Part shown: one piece after another, positions 33,101 to 43,682 of the stretch
How positions within the stretch are numbered: the stretch's first letter is position 1
How the letters are laid out: each line of letters starts with the position of its first letter
Assembly (NCBI GenBank): GCA_001692895.1
Contig: KV748182.1
Location: 2,856,341-2,920,340 of the forward strand
Length of the DNA: 64,000 nt
Direction of reading: 5' to 3'
From: Cenococcum geophilum 1.58
Lineage: Eukaryota > Ascomycota > Dothideomycetes > Gloniales > Gloniaceae
The notes under the pieces: model-generated
The model's input: only the letters and a program-made list of their open reading frames with translations
Databases searched by the model: none
What the model was told of the DNA's origin: nothing
Program-made: the position numbers and the translations under genes

Positions 33101-35386
33101 AATGCTTTTAGACGACTATGGTATTCTACTAGTACCTTTATAGCAGGGTCGGTGTGTTTCTTTAGTACTAAGGCCTTTTTAATATCGGCTATTATAACGG
33201 CGAAGATCGTATATTCTAGTTTCTTAGCAAGTTATACTAGCGGAGTAGCTCCAATTATATAGATATCTAGGGTGCTAGGCTTGCTTGGATTACCTATAGT
33301 TTCTTATTTAGGTTTAGGTTTGGTATTAGGTACAAAGTTAGCGTTAAATTTGGGTTTGGGTTTTTTAAGAATCCTTTTTATAGTAGAATACCAGTCCTTC
33401 TAGTATTTTCGTATATTAAGCTTAAGCTTCTGCTTAGCTTAGGGCGGTGCAGTAGTTAGAATCGGTTTGTAGGGTTTAGTGGAATTTTTAGGTCCTTAAT
33501 AGATATCGGTAGAAGTCTTATATTAATAAAATTTGGTGGAATTCTTAGCTTAGTAGAATTGAGTGGATTCCTTAGGTTAGTAGAATCTGGTAAAATCCTT
33601 AGGCATAGGGTGGATATTAGTAGAAATCTTAGGCTAATAGATTTTAGTTTAGGGTTAAGGCAGTAAGTTATAAGGCACTTCTGCTTATAGTAAAAGGCGG
33701 TAAATAGAAGCTTAAGGTTGTCCTAATTAATAGTTACCTTATATAGCTTTATCTAGGGTTGTTTAAGGATTACTAAGTAATCTAGGGTAGTAACAAAAAG
33801 TCTAATCAATTCTTTATAGTTTAGGTATTAGAGTCTTAGGAATACTACGTAGGTAATATATCCTAAGACGGTACGTTTACCATTAAATCCAAATATATTA
33901 ATATGCCGGTTAAGGGGGGTTAGGGTAAAACCATTATCTTACGCAAAAATCTTATTAATAAATCCAATACTACTAGCTCCTATATTAATTAGGACTTAAG
34001 TATTAACCTATTAATTATTCTACTAAAGGCAATAGTTAATATTTATGCTATAATCCTAAGAGTCAGAGTTTATAATATCTAAAGTATTTAATGAGATCCT
34101 AAGGCGGAGCCGTCCTAGAGAGCGACTTAGCTCTAGGACCTTCCTTTCAGAGGCGATTAGGGCGGAGTTCTTATAGTATGTCGGTTATAGCTTTATCCTT
34201 ATAAGTAGTGTTTATTAGACAAGTTAGAACCGGATAATAATTAGGATCGGTAGACAGAGCTTAGTTAAGGCGATCGGTTACTTATACTAGTCGTTTATTT
34301 ATATATTTAAGATAATAGGACACCACCTATACCAGTTATTTGTATATATATTTAGGGTAGCAGGATAGAGCAGTAACTTAAGATATAAGTGTCGCTTCCG
34401 TGCTTAAAACAAAGGCCGTGTTTAATACGTCATTTATATTTAGCGGATCCTTTTAGGGCGTAAGAGAGGGTTCTAGTATTAATATTTATAGCGTCTAGGT
34501 CCTTGCGGGTCCTAGGCGGCTAAGAGGTAAAGTATTAAGGTGTATATTTTAGGGTAAGGCGTAATATATTATTATATAAGCCATTAATAACATTAGCATA
34601 GGCGGTAAGGGTATCCGGCAGTTTAACTCCTATAAGGAAAGCCTTTAGTTCGGGGTTTAGAGACTCCACTAAGTAATTAATTAAGGCGGGTTCGTTCTAT
34701 CTAGTCTCTTTAGTATAGTAGTGGAATTTAGCAAAGTATAATAGGAAGCTCTTAGAGCCTTATATCATCTTATTTAGTTTTCTTTATACTATAGCAATTT
34801 AGTTAGGGTCGCTATAAGATACTTCTAGTATAGTAACTAGTTCTTCTATAGTGCTTAGCTAAAATAGGTATATAGTTTCTACGGCGTCTCCTATTAGGCG
34901 GCTTATAGCGTAACGCAACTAGCTATTAGGAGTTAGGTAGCGATTAATATTACTATTTAGCTTGTTCTTAAGTTAGTTAAGGAAGGAGCGTAGTTTACTC
35001 CTTTTACCTAAATAGGTAGGAGGGTTAGGGAGATATTTGGTTAACTTCTTTCTAAAGGTACTAGTTAGCGAATTTGGGGATAAGGAGCTAGTTCTAGACA
35101 TATTCTCTCCGCCTAGTGTTTATAGGTTAATACCGGTGGCGGTAAGTAGGGGTAATAGTAGGGCAGACGATGGGTTTCGGCGGATCTCTTTAATTTCCTT
35201 TTTTAGAGATTTAATTGACTTATAATATCGGGCTTCTTAACGGGTAAGGGTGTCTATAAAAGCTTATTGCAGAGTCTCTATTTATTTAGTAAACATAGCG
35301 TATAGGTCTTTTATAGATATAGGGGCTTCCGGGTTATTCTATATACTAATTAGGGCGGTATAGAGTATAGGTTTAACGTAATATAG

Positions 35387-35757
35387 TGTTACGGAGTAAG
35401 TATAAGCGACGATAATATATAGCAAAGTAGATGTTATTAAGCTATATATATAAACTGTGTGATAAGATTAAGACGTTATATAAGGAAAAAAGGTAGAAAA
35501 ATAGGAAGGAAAGGCATATATTGTTAACTTAGTTACTTAGTTAATATATATATAGGGCAAAATAGAGTTTAGGTTATAGTCCTAGCAGAACTTAACAGAA
35601 TTTAGTAAAACTTGGTAAAATATAGCAGAATGCCGTATATTGCCGTTAGATTGCCATTAGATTGCCGTTAAATTGCTATTTCGCGGTTAGTCTCTAATTG
35701 CTGGGTTGGTAAAAACAGGTAGACATGTGTAAGGTATTACGGGGGTGTCCTGTAACA
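35387..35757 (-). repeat. LTR of Gypsy-B1 (right; 5' in element orientation)
   Basis: 371 bp, TGTTACGGAG to CTGTAACA. It keeps more TG/CA than the left LTR. The arrays lie at 35581-35630 (10-bp period) and 35631-35678 (about 11-bp period). Confidence 0.9.
35581..35678 (-). promoter_or_regulatory. Helically phased repeat arrays in LTR-B
   Basis: Five units with an exact 10-base step (cagaa/aaa at the end of each) are followed by four units of tgccrttagat with an 11-base step. Both periods are close to one DNA turn, so bound proteins would sit on one face. All LTR-B copies hold both arrays. A regulatory role is inference. Confidence 0.5.
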
Positions 35758-35762
35758 GTCTT

Positions 35763-37450
35763 AAAGAGACTATAAAAAGAATAGATGTTAGTAGCAATTA
35801 AGAAATGCAAGTTTTTTATACAGAAGACCAATTTTATTGGATTTATTATTAAACTAGGACGTATTAGCATAGACCTAAAGAAAGTAGAAGCTATAGTAAG
35901 TTGGTAAGAACTAAAGAACATTATATAGTTAAGATTATTCCTAGGGTTTTACAACTACTATAGGAGGTTTATTGCATAGTAGTTAAAGAATATTAAGCCG
36001 TTTACTTAATTAATAAAGAAAGAGGAACTATAGGTATAAGGTAGTAAGCAGAAGAAGCTATTTAAGGAACTGAAAGAGTTATTTACCTAGGAATTAATCC
36101 TCAAAATCTATTAACCAAAGCTAGAAACGGTTAATTAAGACAAATATATTAAACTTTGCACTAGGAGCATATTTGCTATAAAAGCACCAGGACGCATAGC
36201 ATCTAGTAGCATACTATAGTTAAAAGATAACACTATTAAAACTAAACTATAATATCTATAATAAGGAGTTCTTAGGTATAGTTACAGTATTAAAAAAATA
36301 GAGAGCATTCTTATAAGGCACAGAGAAACTATTTATAGTTAAAATAGACTATAAGAACCTTATAGGATTCCTAATAATAACGGAATTAAACTAAAGATAG
36401 GTTAGATAGGCGGAAATACTTACAGAATACCATTTTAAGATTTAGTATACTAAGGGTATAGATAACGTATAAGCTAACACTCTAAGTAGAAAGGCTGAAT
36501 TACAAAACAATAAGAAATTATTAGGGGCTATATTGCAAAGGGACAAAGATGGATTAATTAGGTATAATTATCTAAAGATAGCAGCAATATAAAAAAGCTA
36601 GATCTACAAATTACTAGAGAGTAATTAGATATAGAAGATCTAAGACATATAGGTAGAGGATCTAGACTTAGAGTAGTATAAAAATAAAGAAATAATATAC
36701 GTGCCAAGGTCTATTACAGAGGAGTTTATAAAAGAATTCTATAAGGGAATAATATAAGGATATAATAAAGCTATAGGCTTAGTGTTAAGACTTTAAGAGG
36801 AGTATATTATTTAAGGAATCTAGGGGCTAGTAAGATAAGTTATAAAAAAATGTTTAGATTGCTAAAGGAATAAACTAACAAAATATAAGCCGTATAGAGG
36901 GCTATAACCTATTAAAATACCAGAAAGACTATGGGAAGTCATATTATAGAACTTTATTATTAAGTTACTAAAGTTAAGATATCCTATTATAAGATAAGAT
37001 TATAATACAATCTTAGTAATAGTAGACAAACTAACTAAGTAGGGTTACTTTATAGCACACACAGAAGAAATATTAGTAGAGGATATTGCTAGAATATATA
37101 TTAAGGAAGTGTTTATAAGACATAGAGTACTAGATAAAATTATATCGGATAAAGATCTAAGATTTATAGCAGTATTTTAAGAGGTATTCTTAGCTAAACA
37201 AGGGGTTTACGCAGTAATATTAATAGTATATTATCCGCAGATGGATAGACAAACAGAAAGATTAAATTAGACACTAAAACAGTATCTAAGGCACTATATT
37301 AACTATATATAAAATAATTAGGTATTACTATTACTAGTTATATAGTTTATATATAATATAACACCATAAAAATAAATAGGTATATTACCATTTAAGGCGA
37401 ATTACGGATACAAGCTAAGAATATTATTATTACCATATTAAGTAAAGAAA
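35763..37450 (+). pseudogene. Gypsy-A1 RT end, RNase H and integrase
   Basis: Continuation after Gypsy-B1: reverse transcriptase thumb (about 35860-36000), RNase H (about 36160-36500), integrase zinc-binding region (about 36730-36890, with CLDC near 36850) and catalytic core. The core includes YPQMDRQTERLN near 37230-37265, the block that follows the third acidic residue in Ty3/Gypsy integrases. Fossil with many breaks. Confidence 0.8.
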
Positions 37451-38486
37451 ATAAGTAGTATAGCTAGGTAGAGAATAGAGACTTTAATAAATCTTTATAT
37501 AGACCTTAGAGAAATAGCTAAACTAGTATAAGAATAAATAAAAAAGTACTATAATGCTAAGAGATCTAAGGGACCAGATCTTAAGGAGGGGGATAAAGTA
37601 TAGCTACTATATAAAATTTTTTATTAGTTATATTTAAGTTAAATTTACTAGCTAAGATAAAGATCTACCCTATATAGTATATTATAATGCTAGAACTAGC
37701 ATATAGAAATATTAAGCCACTAGTCTATAAAGCAGACACGTATAGAGGATAAGAAGAAGATAAATAGTAAGTTTTAAAGATTATTAGTTATAAGGATATC
37801 GATAATAAAATATAGTATAAAGTAAAGTAGATAAGCTATAGTAAGACTACCTAGGAACTACTAAGTAACCTAAAAAACGCTATAAGAAAGGTATAGGAGT
37901 ATTAAAGGAAAATAGGTTAGGCAGTATTAATAAAGAAGAATTACTAAAGAATGAGTTACCTAAGGGGGACCCAAGAGGAGCAGCTACCAAGCTATTTGGA
38001 GTTATTTCCCTCTCCATTAGAAGAGAATCCGTTTTTTTATTACTAAGTTCCTATAGACCTTATTTTATAAGTTTCTACTCCTTAAAATAGACCTTCTTAC
38101 AACCCTTTTTAAGACGGATTAACTAAGCAGAAGTAGTAAGACAGGAGTTAAGGGCATATTGCTAGGCTTTAGCAGCCTCTTACTCCGCGTTATAGGAACG
38201 GTAAAGTTCTGCCAAAGTAACTAACAGCTTATTATTAAGCTTTGCAGTAATTAATTAAACATAAGACCCTATAATAAGTTACTTAGGGAACTTAGAGACT
38301 ATTAAGAGTTATAGAACGCGTATACTTAGCGTTAGAAATAGAGCGAACATTACAGAATAATTAAATATTCGCTTTAGTACACTTTAAATAGGAAGAGGGT
38401 TACTAAGATAAAGGACTCGCTAACGCAATATAAACTAACCCCTCTTTTGCATAACGAGAACACGGAGATAGTATAGTTTCACCTAG
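37451..38486 (+). pseudogene. Gypsy-A1 integrase C-terminal part and 3' tail
   Basis: The stretch after the integrase core has the integrase C-terminal module (about 37500-37920, KYYNAKRSKGPDLKEGDKV-like). A Q/L-rich tail then runs up to the SR-1 target site, with a counterpart in Gypsy-A2 at about 52440-53000. Fossil. Confidence 0.55.
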
Positions 38487-38500
38487 TAATACTATAGTAG

Positions 38501-38613
38501 GGGCTCGACGAAATCGGCCTCTGTACCTTCACGCGGTGGAGCCCAGGAACCTAGCAGCTACTATTGATGTTCCATTTAGATCGTATTAATAGACTACCAG
38601 AGCAAACGCAGAG
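38501..38613 (+). ncRNA. Candidate HDV-like self-cleaving ribozyme at SR-1 5' end
   Basis: The fold seen: P1 gggctc (38501-38506) with gagccc (38539-38544); P2 ctctgt (38519-38524) with gcagag (38608-38613); P3 acc (38525-38527) with ggt (38535-38537) closing a 7-base loop ttcacgc. That loop is nearly that of the CPEB3 ribozyme. P4 pairs ctattgat (38561-38568) with attaatag (38585-38592). A caaac just before the P2 3' strand offers the active-site C (38603) in the C-N-A-A context of HDV ribozymes. P1 begins at the first base after the target duplication, where self-cleavage would set the 5' end. Departures from the standard fold: a 12-base P1/P2 junction and about 10 bases between P4 and the active C. 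Confidence 0.5.
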
Positions 38614-39440
38614 ACGTGTGTACGGCTGCGCAGCGCCTGCGCAGCGACGTGGTGGTGGTAGTGTGAAAATTTTTCACTAGGGGGTGAGCCCCAGCAAAAG
38701 TTTGAACACAGCTACTACGTTTATCGTATACGTTCGGTCATTCGAATCGACAAGCAATTATCCCTCCGGCGTACCCCCTCCCTCCTACGAATACTATATA
38801 CACCGCGCAGCACCCACATATACGCGAATAATCCGCGCCCTAAGCGTAGCAGAGGCCCCCTATTTTAATATTACCTGGTAACCTGGGTATCTAGTTATAG
38901 GGACTAGTCCCCCCTATTAAATACTAGAGCGTTCTCCTATACCTCACAAATAGGTGCAAGGGCCTAGGTTTGGGCCCTAGGGCTTAAGCAATACCAAGTT
39001 ATATATACCCGTTGTAGAAACCTTTTAATAGAGGAATGGATAAGAGACCTTAGTATGCAGGCCCAGGCGGAGCGCAAGCGTCATTATTAGGAGATATTTA
39101 CAGGAGACTTGGAAAAGGAGCTAGGGACAGGCACACGACTTTATATAGGCAATATATAAGCGTGGTAAATTGGTTTAAGTGGTAGACGGGGCGAGACAGG
39201 CATTTTAGACACTTTCCCGCGTAAGGGGAAAGTCTCGGAGCAGTAACCTGACGGTGTTTTTCCTCCCGTTAATATAGTACGGATGCTATCTAGAAGTATT
39301 ACCTCTCACGTCTCCCCTGGAGGTTTTTTGTTCACCCAAAAAATGGGGGTTTTCTCTATAAATAAGGAGGTTTTTTCCCATAGGAATTAGTCTATGTGGA
39401 CCCATTAGGGGGACCAGGTCGGACGGTAAATTAAATCTTA
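38501..39440 (+). mobile_element. SR-1: 940-bp non-autonomous retroposon
   Basis: Flanked by a perfect 14-bp target duplication, taatactatagtag (38487-38500 and 39441-39454). No inverted ends, no LTRs and no recognisable protein. Long duplications point to target-primed reverse transcription. It matches SR-2 over its whole length; most differences are of RIP type, and SR-1 is the less altered copy. The last ~90 bases (aaataaggag...gtggaccca...tcggacggtaa) resemble the 3' end of LINE-1, so it likely uses that LINE's machinery. The 5' end can fold like an HDV-type ribozyme. Promoter boxes for RNA polymerase III were not clearly seen, so it may be a shortened LINE derivative rather than a classical SINE. 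Confidence 0.85.
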
Positions 39441-39454
39441 TAATACTATAGTAG

Positions 39455-39614
39455 TTATAGTATAAGCACGTTAAGCAGTAGAAGAAGAAGAAGAGGCTTT
39501 AGGTATAATAAGTAAAGATATTAACTAAATTAATTAGACGGACATTATACCTCTAGTAGATAACTTAGAGATATTAGAAATCTTTAAGAATAAAGATAAA
39601 GAGGAGGGAGATAG
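39455..39614 (+). pseudogene. Gypsy-A1 3' tail and polypurine tract
   Basis: Resumes after SR-1 and ends in a purine-rich agaggagggagatag tract directly before the 3' LTR, the expected plus-strand primer site. Gypsy-A2 has the same block at 52237-52330 in reverse. Confidence 0.7.
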
Positions 39615-40122
39615 TATTACGGACGCTTTAAGTATAATATTATAACTACTTAGGGAAGAGTTAAAATAAGCTAGTTGGTTAATATAGGCACGGTTTAGGA
39701 TAAAACCCGTAGAACTATATAATTGTAAGAGTATATATATTAGGTCCCGCCGCGCTTGCGACAAGTTCGCAAGCACTCTCAGTCTTTTTGGCCGTATGGC
39801 GACGTGGAGGCGGGCCACGTTACAATAATAAGAAATAGTAAATAAGTTACGTAATATAATCTATATAATCTATAATAGAGTAGACAAAGCACATGTACCT
39901 TATATATAAGGAGGATTTCTTAGAAGTACGGTTGTGTATTTAAAGGACCTTAGTCCCTACTATAAATAGTTCTCTCCTTATAGTAAATCTTAGAATATAA
40001 TTAGAGTTAATCTATTAGGCAACCACTCCACTAGTTATTATTACGTTGTTACCTTCTTATTTACCTATACACCTAGCCTATTAATAAATCTACTATAGTA
40101 TCTCCTATAAGGTTCCGTTACA
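39615..40122 (+). repeat. 3' LTR of Gypsy-A1, carrying an insert
   Basis: 508 bp including a 101-bp insert and its 5-bp duplication. Otherwise it is colinear with the 5' LTR. Confidence 0.9.
39724..39824. mobile_element. 101-bp TG..CA insert (mini solo LTR candidate)
   Basis: It begins TGTAAGAG and ends CACGTTACA, and is flanked by a perfect 5-bp duplication ataat (39719-39723 and 39825-39829). It is absent from the other LTR-A copies. Short inverted ends tgtaa/ttaca plus a 5-bp duplication fit a very small solo LTR, such as those of TRIM/SMART elements. Inside, gcttgcga and tcgcaagc form a perfect 8-bp stem. It is GC-rich with little sign of RIP, so recent or too short for RIP. Confidence 0.7.
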
Positions 40123-41454
40123 CTTATAGTCTCTTTAAGACCTATTTAATATATTCCTCGTGTTCTTCCTCGCTTATTGAGTAGATAATAATATTGTTAA
40201 GGTATACTATAATAAATTTATCTAGGTGTTCTCCTAATACACTATTAATTTGCTTTTAAAACGTTACTAGTATATTTATAAGTCTGAATTATATAACTAA
40301 TAGCTTGTGTAGTCCTTCCTTTAACCTAAAGGTTGCCTTTTATTTATTGCCTTCCTTAATTGTAATCTAATAGTACGCCTATTTAGATCTATCTTTATAA
40401 AGATTTGCGTATTGCTAATTCTATCTTAGATTTTACTAATTAAGGGTAAAGGATACCTATCTTTTCTAGTAATACTGTTTAACTGCCTATAGTTAATATA
40501 CATCCTAAGTTTTCCGTTTTTCTTAGGTATAAATAATACTAGATATCTCGCTAATAACTATAACGGTCTAATATATCCCTTTTATAAGTTTTCCTAAATA
40601 AACTCCTTAAGTGCCACTAACTTAGTTTTAGTAAGCTTATAGATTGGAAAGAATCTTAAACTTATTTCTAGTTCTAATTCTATTTTATAGTTCTATACTG
40701 TATATTCTAACAGCTTTTTACTTTCTAGGCTCTATAGCTTTTTACTATACCTATAGTATCTCCTTAGTATATAACTTAAGCCTTACTTAGTCTCTTTGTA
40801 TATTGCTTTAACTTAGTATTATACTATCTTAGTAGCTTATTATATTTTGCGTTATTAAGTATTTCTAATACTAACCTAACCTATAACCCAATTAATCCTT
40901 AGATTGTATTTCTATAACTAAGGTATTTTTAGTATCGTCTTGTCCTTCCCTAATAGTAGGATATTAAAAGACATTTTAACTTGTCTCCCTTTAATAGTTA
41001 TCTAAATAGGTCCTATTTTGAAATTAATAATGCCTTCTCTATAGGCTATTAGATCTCCTAAAATTATTATTAACAGATATAGGTATTTTTTTCCTATATA
41101 GTAACCCTATCCTTTTAACTGCTACTAGTAATATATAGTTTCTTATCGCTCTACTATCTACTAGCGCTTTAAACTTTTAATCCCACTAATTAACTTATAA
41201 ATTTAGGTGTTGTTCTATAATTCCTTTAAGGGTCTAAGGCTCTACTACTAGCTCCCTCTAGTCCTATAGGCCTCCCCTTTTACTAACTATTAGCTATTAG
41301 ATCTTAATTATACTTAGTTTATTTCTTTTTCTTTATATACTATAAATATATATTCTCTAGATACTCCTACCACTATTATTTATCTAGGTATTCTTCTGTA
41401 AGGAATCTTTCTAGTTAAAGTATTAAGTTGCCTAACTTTTAAACTTCTACTAGA
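40123..41454 (-). pseudogene. Gypsy-C relic: RT (first part), protease
   Basis: Minus-strand pol right of Gypsy-A1. The reverse transcriptase spans about 40130-40760, colinear with 55190-55720 in Gypsy-A2, and the protease lies about 41030-41170 (SRAIRNYILL-like). Homology to Gypsy-A2 stops near 41454, where LINE-2 begins, so the gag of this element is displaced beyond the nested block. Fossil. Confidence 0.75.
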
Positions 41455-42056
41455 ACCTTTACCGCATATGCAACCTTACTAAAAGGTAGCACCACACTTC
41501 AAAACTTACGCATACCCATCTTACCATCAAAAACAATCGATTTTCCAACTTTTAAGACTTAATTCCTACTGCCTAGCGAGCTAGAGGTGGATTTATTTGT
41601 TGTTTTACCCCCTTTCCCCCAACAGAAAATTCTTCTTAGGGGTGGTCCTAGCTTGTAAGCGAGGCACGGACATAAACACTAAAACTAAATACTAAAACCA
41701 CGAAATATAGAGGCTAGATTTTCTACTACCTTTTAGCCTAATCTCCTCAGAAATCTTCTAGTAGGATTAGTTAGGAGAAAGGGTATAAGGATAGTAAAAA
41801 CTAGGAACCCCTATATAAGATACAAAATGCTAAGGCCTAATAGGTCTAAAAAAAAACCTCCTATAGAAATAAGTAATGAAGGTTCTACATCTACTTATTC
41901 TCCCCCTTCTCTTTCTCCTAGCCCAATTAGGGCAGGAGAAAAAAGAAGACATCCTTAGTCTTCTCCTAAAAAAGAAAACTAAAAACCTGCAAAAAAGATA
42001 ACAAAACTAATAACTATTACGGATAGTACGGATTATATACCCTCCTATTCCTTTTT
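41455..42056 (+). mobile_element. LINE-2 5' UTR and start of ORF1
   Basis: The 5' boundary is set by loss of Gypsy-C homology. About 370 bases of leader with normal CA/TG content come first. An ATG at 41827 then opens MLRPNRSKKKPPIE, a Ser/Pro-rich stretch (STSTYSPPSLSPSPIRAGEKRRHP), and a TAG at 41956-41958 that looks like RIP of CAG. Basic K/R clusters suit an RNA-binding ORF1 protein. It is interrupted at 42056 by Gypsy-D and continues at 50895. Low RIP suggests a fairly young insertion. The 3' end is not in the window. Confidence 0.65.
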
Positions 42057-42252
42057 TGTTATAGTGCTATAATAAAGTAGACTAAATAACTACGTTGTGG
42101 TATAAAGAGGAGAAGAAGGTAAAAGGGGGTATTGTATATAAATAGTAGGGCCAGCCGCTAAGGCGCTAGAAGTAGGCTAGCTAATAGTAGGAAATAGTAT
42201 AAGACAGTACGAGACAGTATAAAATAGTATGCGTTAAGTTAGTGCCGTAACA
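42057..42252 (-). repeat. LTR of Gypsy-D (left)
   Basis: 196 bp. It holds short gtatgagac/gtacgagacagtat repeats near its end. RIP-type differences to the right copy only, as far as compared. Confidence 0.9.
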
Positions 42253-43682
42253 GTACTCCCTTTCTTAAAAGGTTTAGTCCCTAAACTAAATAAGTAACTT
42301 GTTTTTACTATAAAGATATTACTTTTACTTACCGCTCTTAACTAAGTTAATAGCGGTTTTTTATACCGGGTATAGAAAATCCTAATTAGTTAGTTTAACG
42401 GATAAAATTAGCAGAACTCTATACCGCCGCTATATAGCGCTTTTTAGCAAAAAACTAACTAATTAGACAACTTTAACCAGCGGTTAAAGTTTTATAAGAT
42501 CTTAACTACTATAAATTATCTTCGTGGTTGGCTACGGTTTTAGCGTAACTCTCCCTTATCTTATACCTAGTCTAGAGGTCCTAGCTTCTTAAGGTATTAT
42601 TTATAAAACTTTAGTAGTACGCACTCGCACCCTTTTAAGGATTTTTTAGGTTCCTAGGTTTCCTTATTATAATACTTCCACTTAATATAATATATTAAGC
42701 CGTGCTTGTCTATTTGTTTATTATATATATTAAGGATCTTTTTAAATTCTCACTTATCCGTAATATTGCCGTTGTTATCCCTTTTGGCTATCCTACCTAT
42801 AATATTATAACGTTCCTCTTTATTAATATATACTTAACTAGAGATCTCTTTAGGGAACTAGAGGCGGACTTTTAAAGTATAGAAAGACTTATTAATATAG
42901 ATATAGTTTAGGAGGTTAACTATAACTACTTCTTTATAGGCAGCTAAAACGGGCTAGGGTCCGTCCTAATTATTATCCCACTTCCTCTTAGGCTAGTTAG
43001 TCTTTATATTTTTAAAACTAACTATAACTATATTATCCTTTTTAAATATTATACCTTTATCTTATTTTATATTAGTATTATCTTTATAGCGTTGCTAGGA
43101 GATATAAGCTAGGGCTTTAAGTTAGGTTAAGATGTGCTTAAAGTAATTAGCAATAGTATTAGCTTATAGGTACTCCTTCTTTATATATATAGATAGGGCT
43201 AATAGCTAGGGGCCTACTAGTTTAATACCTAGGCGTAGGTTATAGCTATAGTTGGTAAAGAATAGTAAGATTTTTATAGTCTTATTAACCTAGTTATTTA
43301 TAGTAAACTTAATAAGGGGGAGCTAATCTACCTAGTTAGCTTAGGTGAAGCTTATAAAGGCGTATAGGTACTTATTTATTACTGTATTAATAATCTTAGT
43401 TTAATTATTTATTTTAGGGTGCTATGCGGAGCTAGGGCTTAGGGTTACTTTTAGGCGCTAGTTTAGGTAACGCTAGAAGTTAGAAATAAATAAAGAGCCT
43501 CTATTAGAAATAATCGTATTTAGAGCGCTATATAACTTATAAATAGTATAGATAAATATTTTAACGAGCTTCTTAGTATTTAGGCTAGTAATAGGAATAA
43601 AGTATTTTATCTTTATTAGGCGGTTAACAATAACAAAGATATATTTGTATATTTTGCCGTTATAAGGCACTTAGGTAGGTTA

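Larger units (their letters stand above)
29760..35757 (-). mobile_element. Gypsy-B1: structurally whole chromovirus
   Basis: LTRs of exactly 371 bp each (29760-30130 and 35387-35757) are flanked by a perfect gtctt duplication (29755-29759 and 35758-35762). The interior reads on the minus strand: gag (about 34100-35350), protease (GASSIGFINKIF near 33955-34000), reverse transcriptase (YIND-type box near 32545-32570), RNase H (about 31880-32100), integrase (about 30450-31750) and chromodomain (about 30240-30370). A 7-G polypurine tract adjoins the left LTR. Same family as Gypsy-B2. It lies in the reverse transcriptase of Gypsy-A1. The LTRs differ mainly by RIP-type changes, the left being more altered. 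Coding parts are broken many times. Confidence 0.92.
25384..40122 (+). mobile_element. Gypsy-A1: whole Ty3/Gypsy element with nested insertions
   Basis: The 5' LTR is 25384-25803 and the 3' LTR 39615-40122, both starting T(G/A)TTACGG and ending CCGTTACA. They are flanked by a perfect target duplication cttat (25379-25383 and 40123-40127). The order on the plus strand is gag, protease, reverse transcriptase, RNase H, integrase, then a long 3' tail. Inside lie Gypsy-B1 (29760-35757), SR-1 (38501-39440) and a 101-bp insert in the 3' LTR (39724-39824). Without them the element is about 7.7 kb. It inserted into the reverse transcriptase of Gypsy-C. Structure looks whole; coding parts are broken in dozens of places by RIP. 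Confidence 0.9.

Noticed and set aside
38684-38881. Open frame of 65 codons in SR-1
   Set aside because: Not kept open in SR-2 and no recognisable domain; SR looks non-coding.
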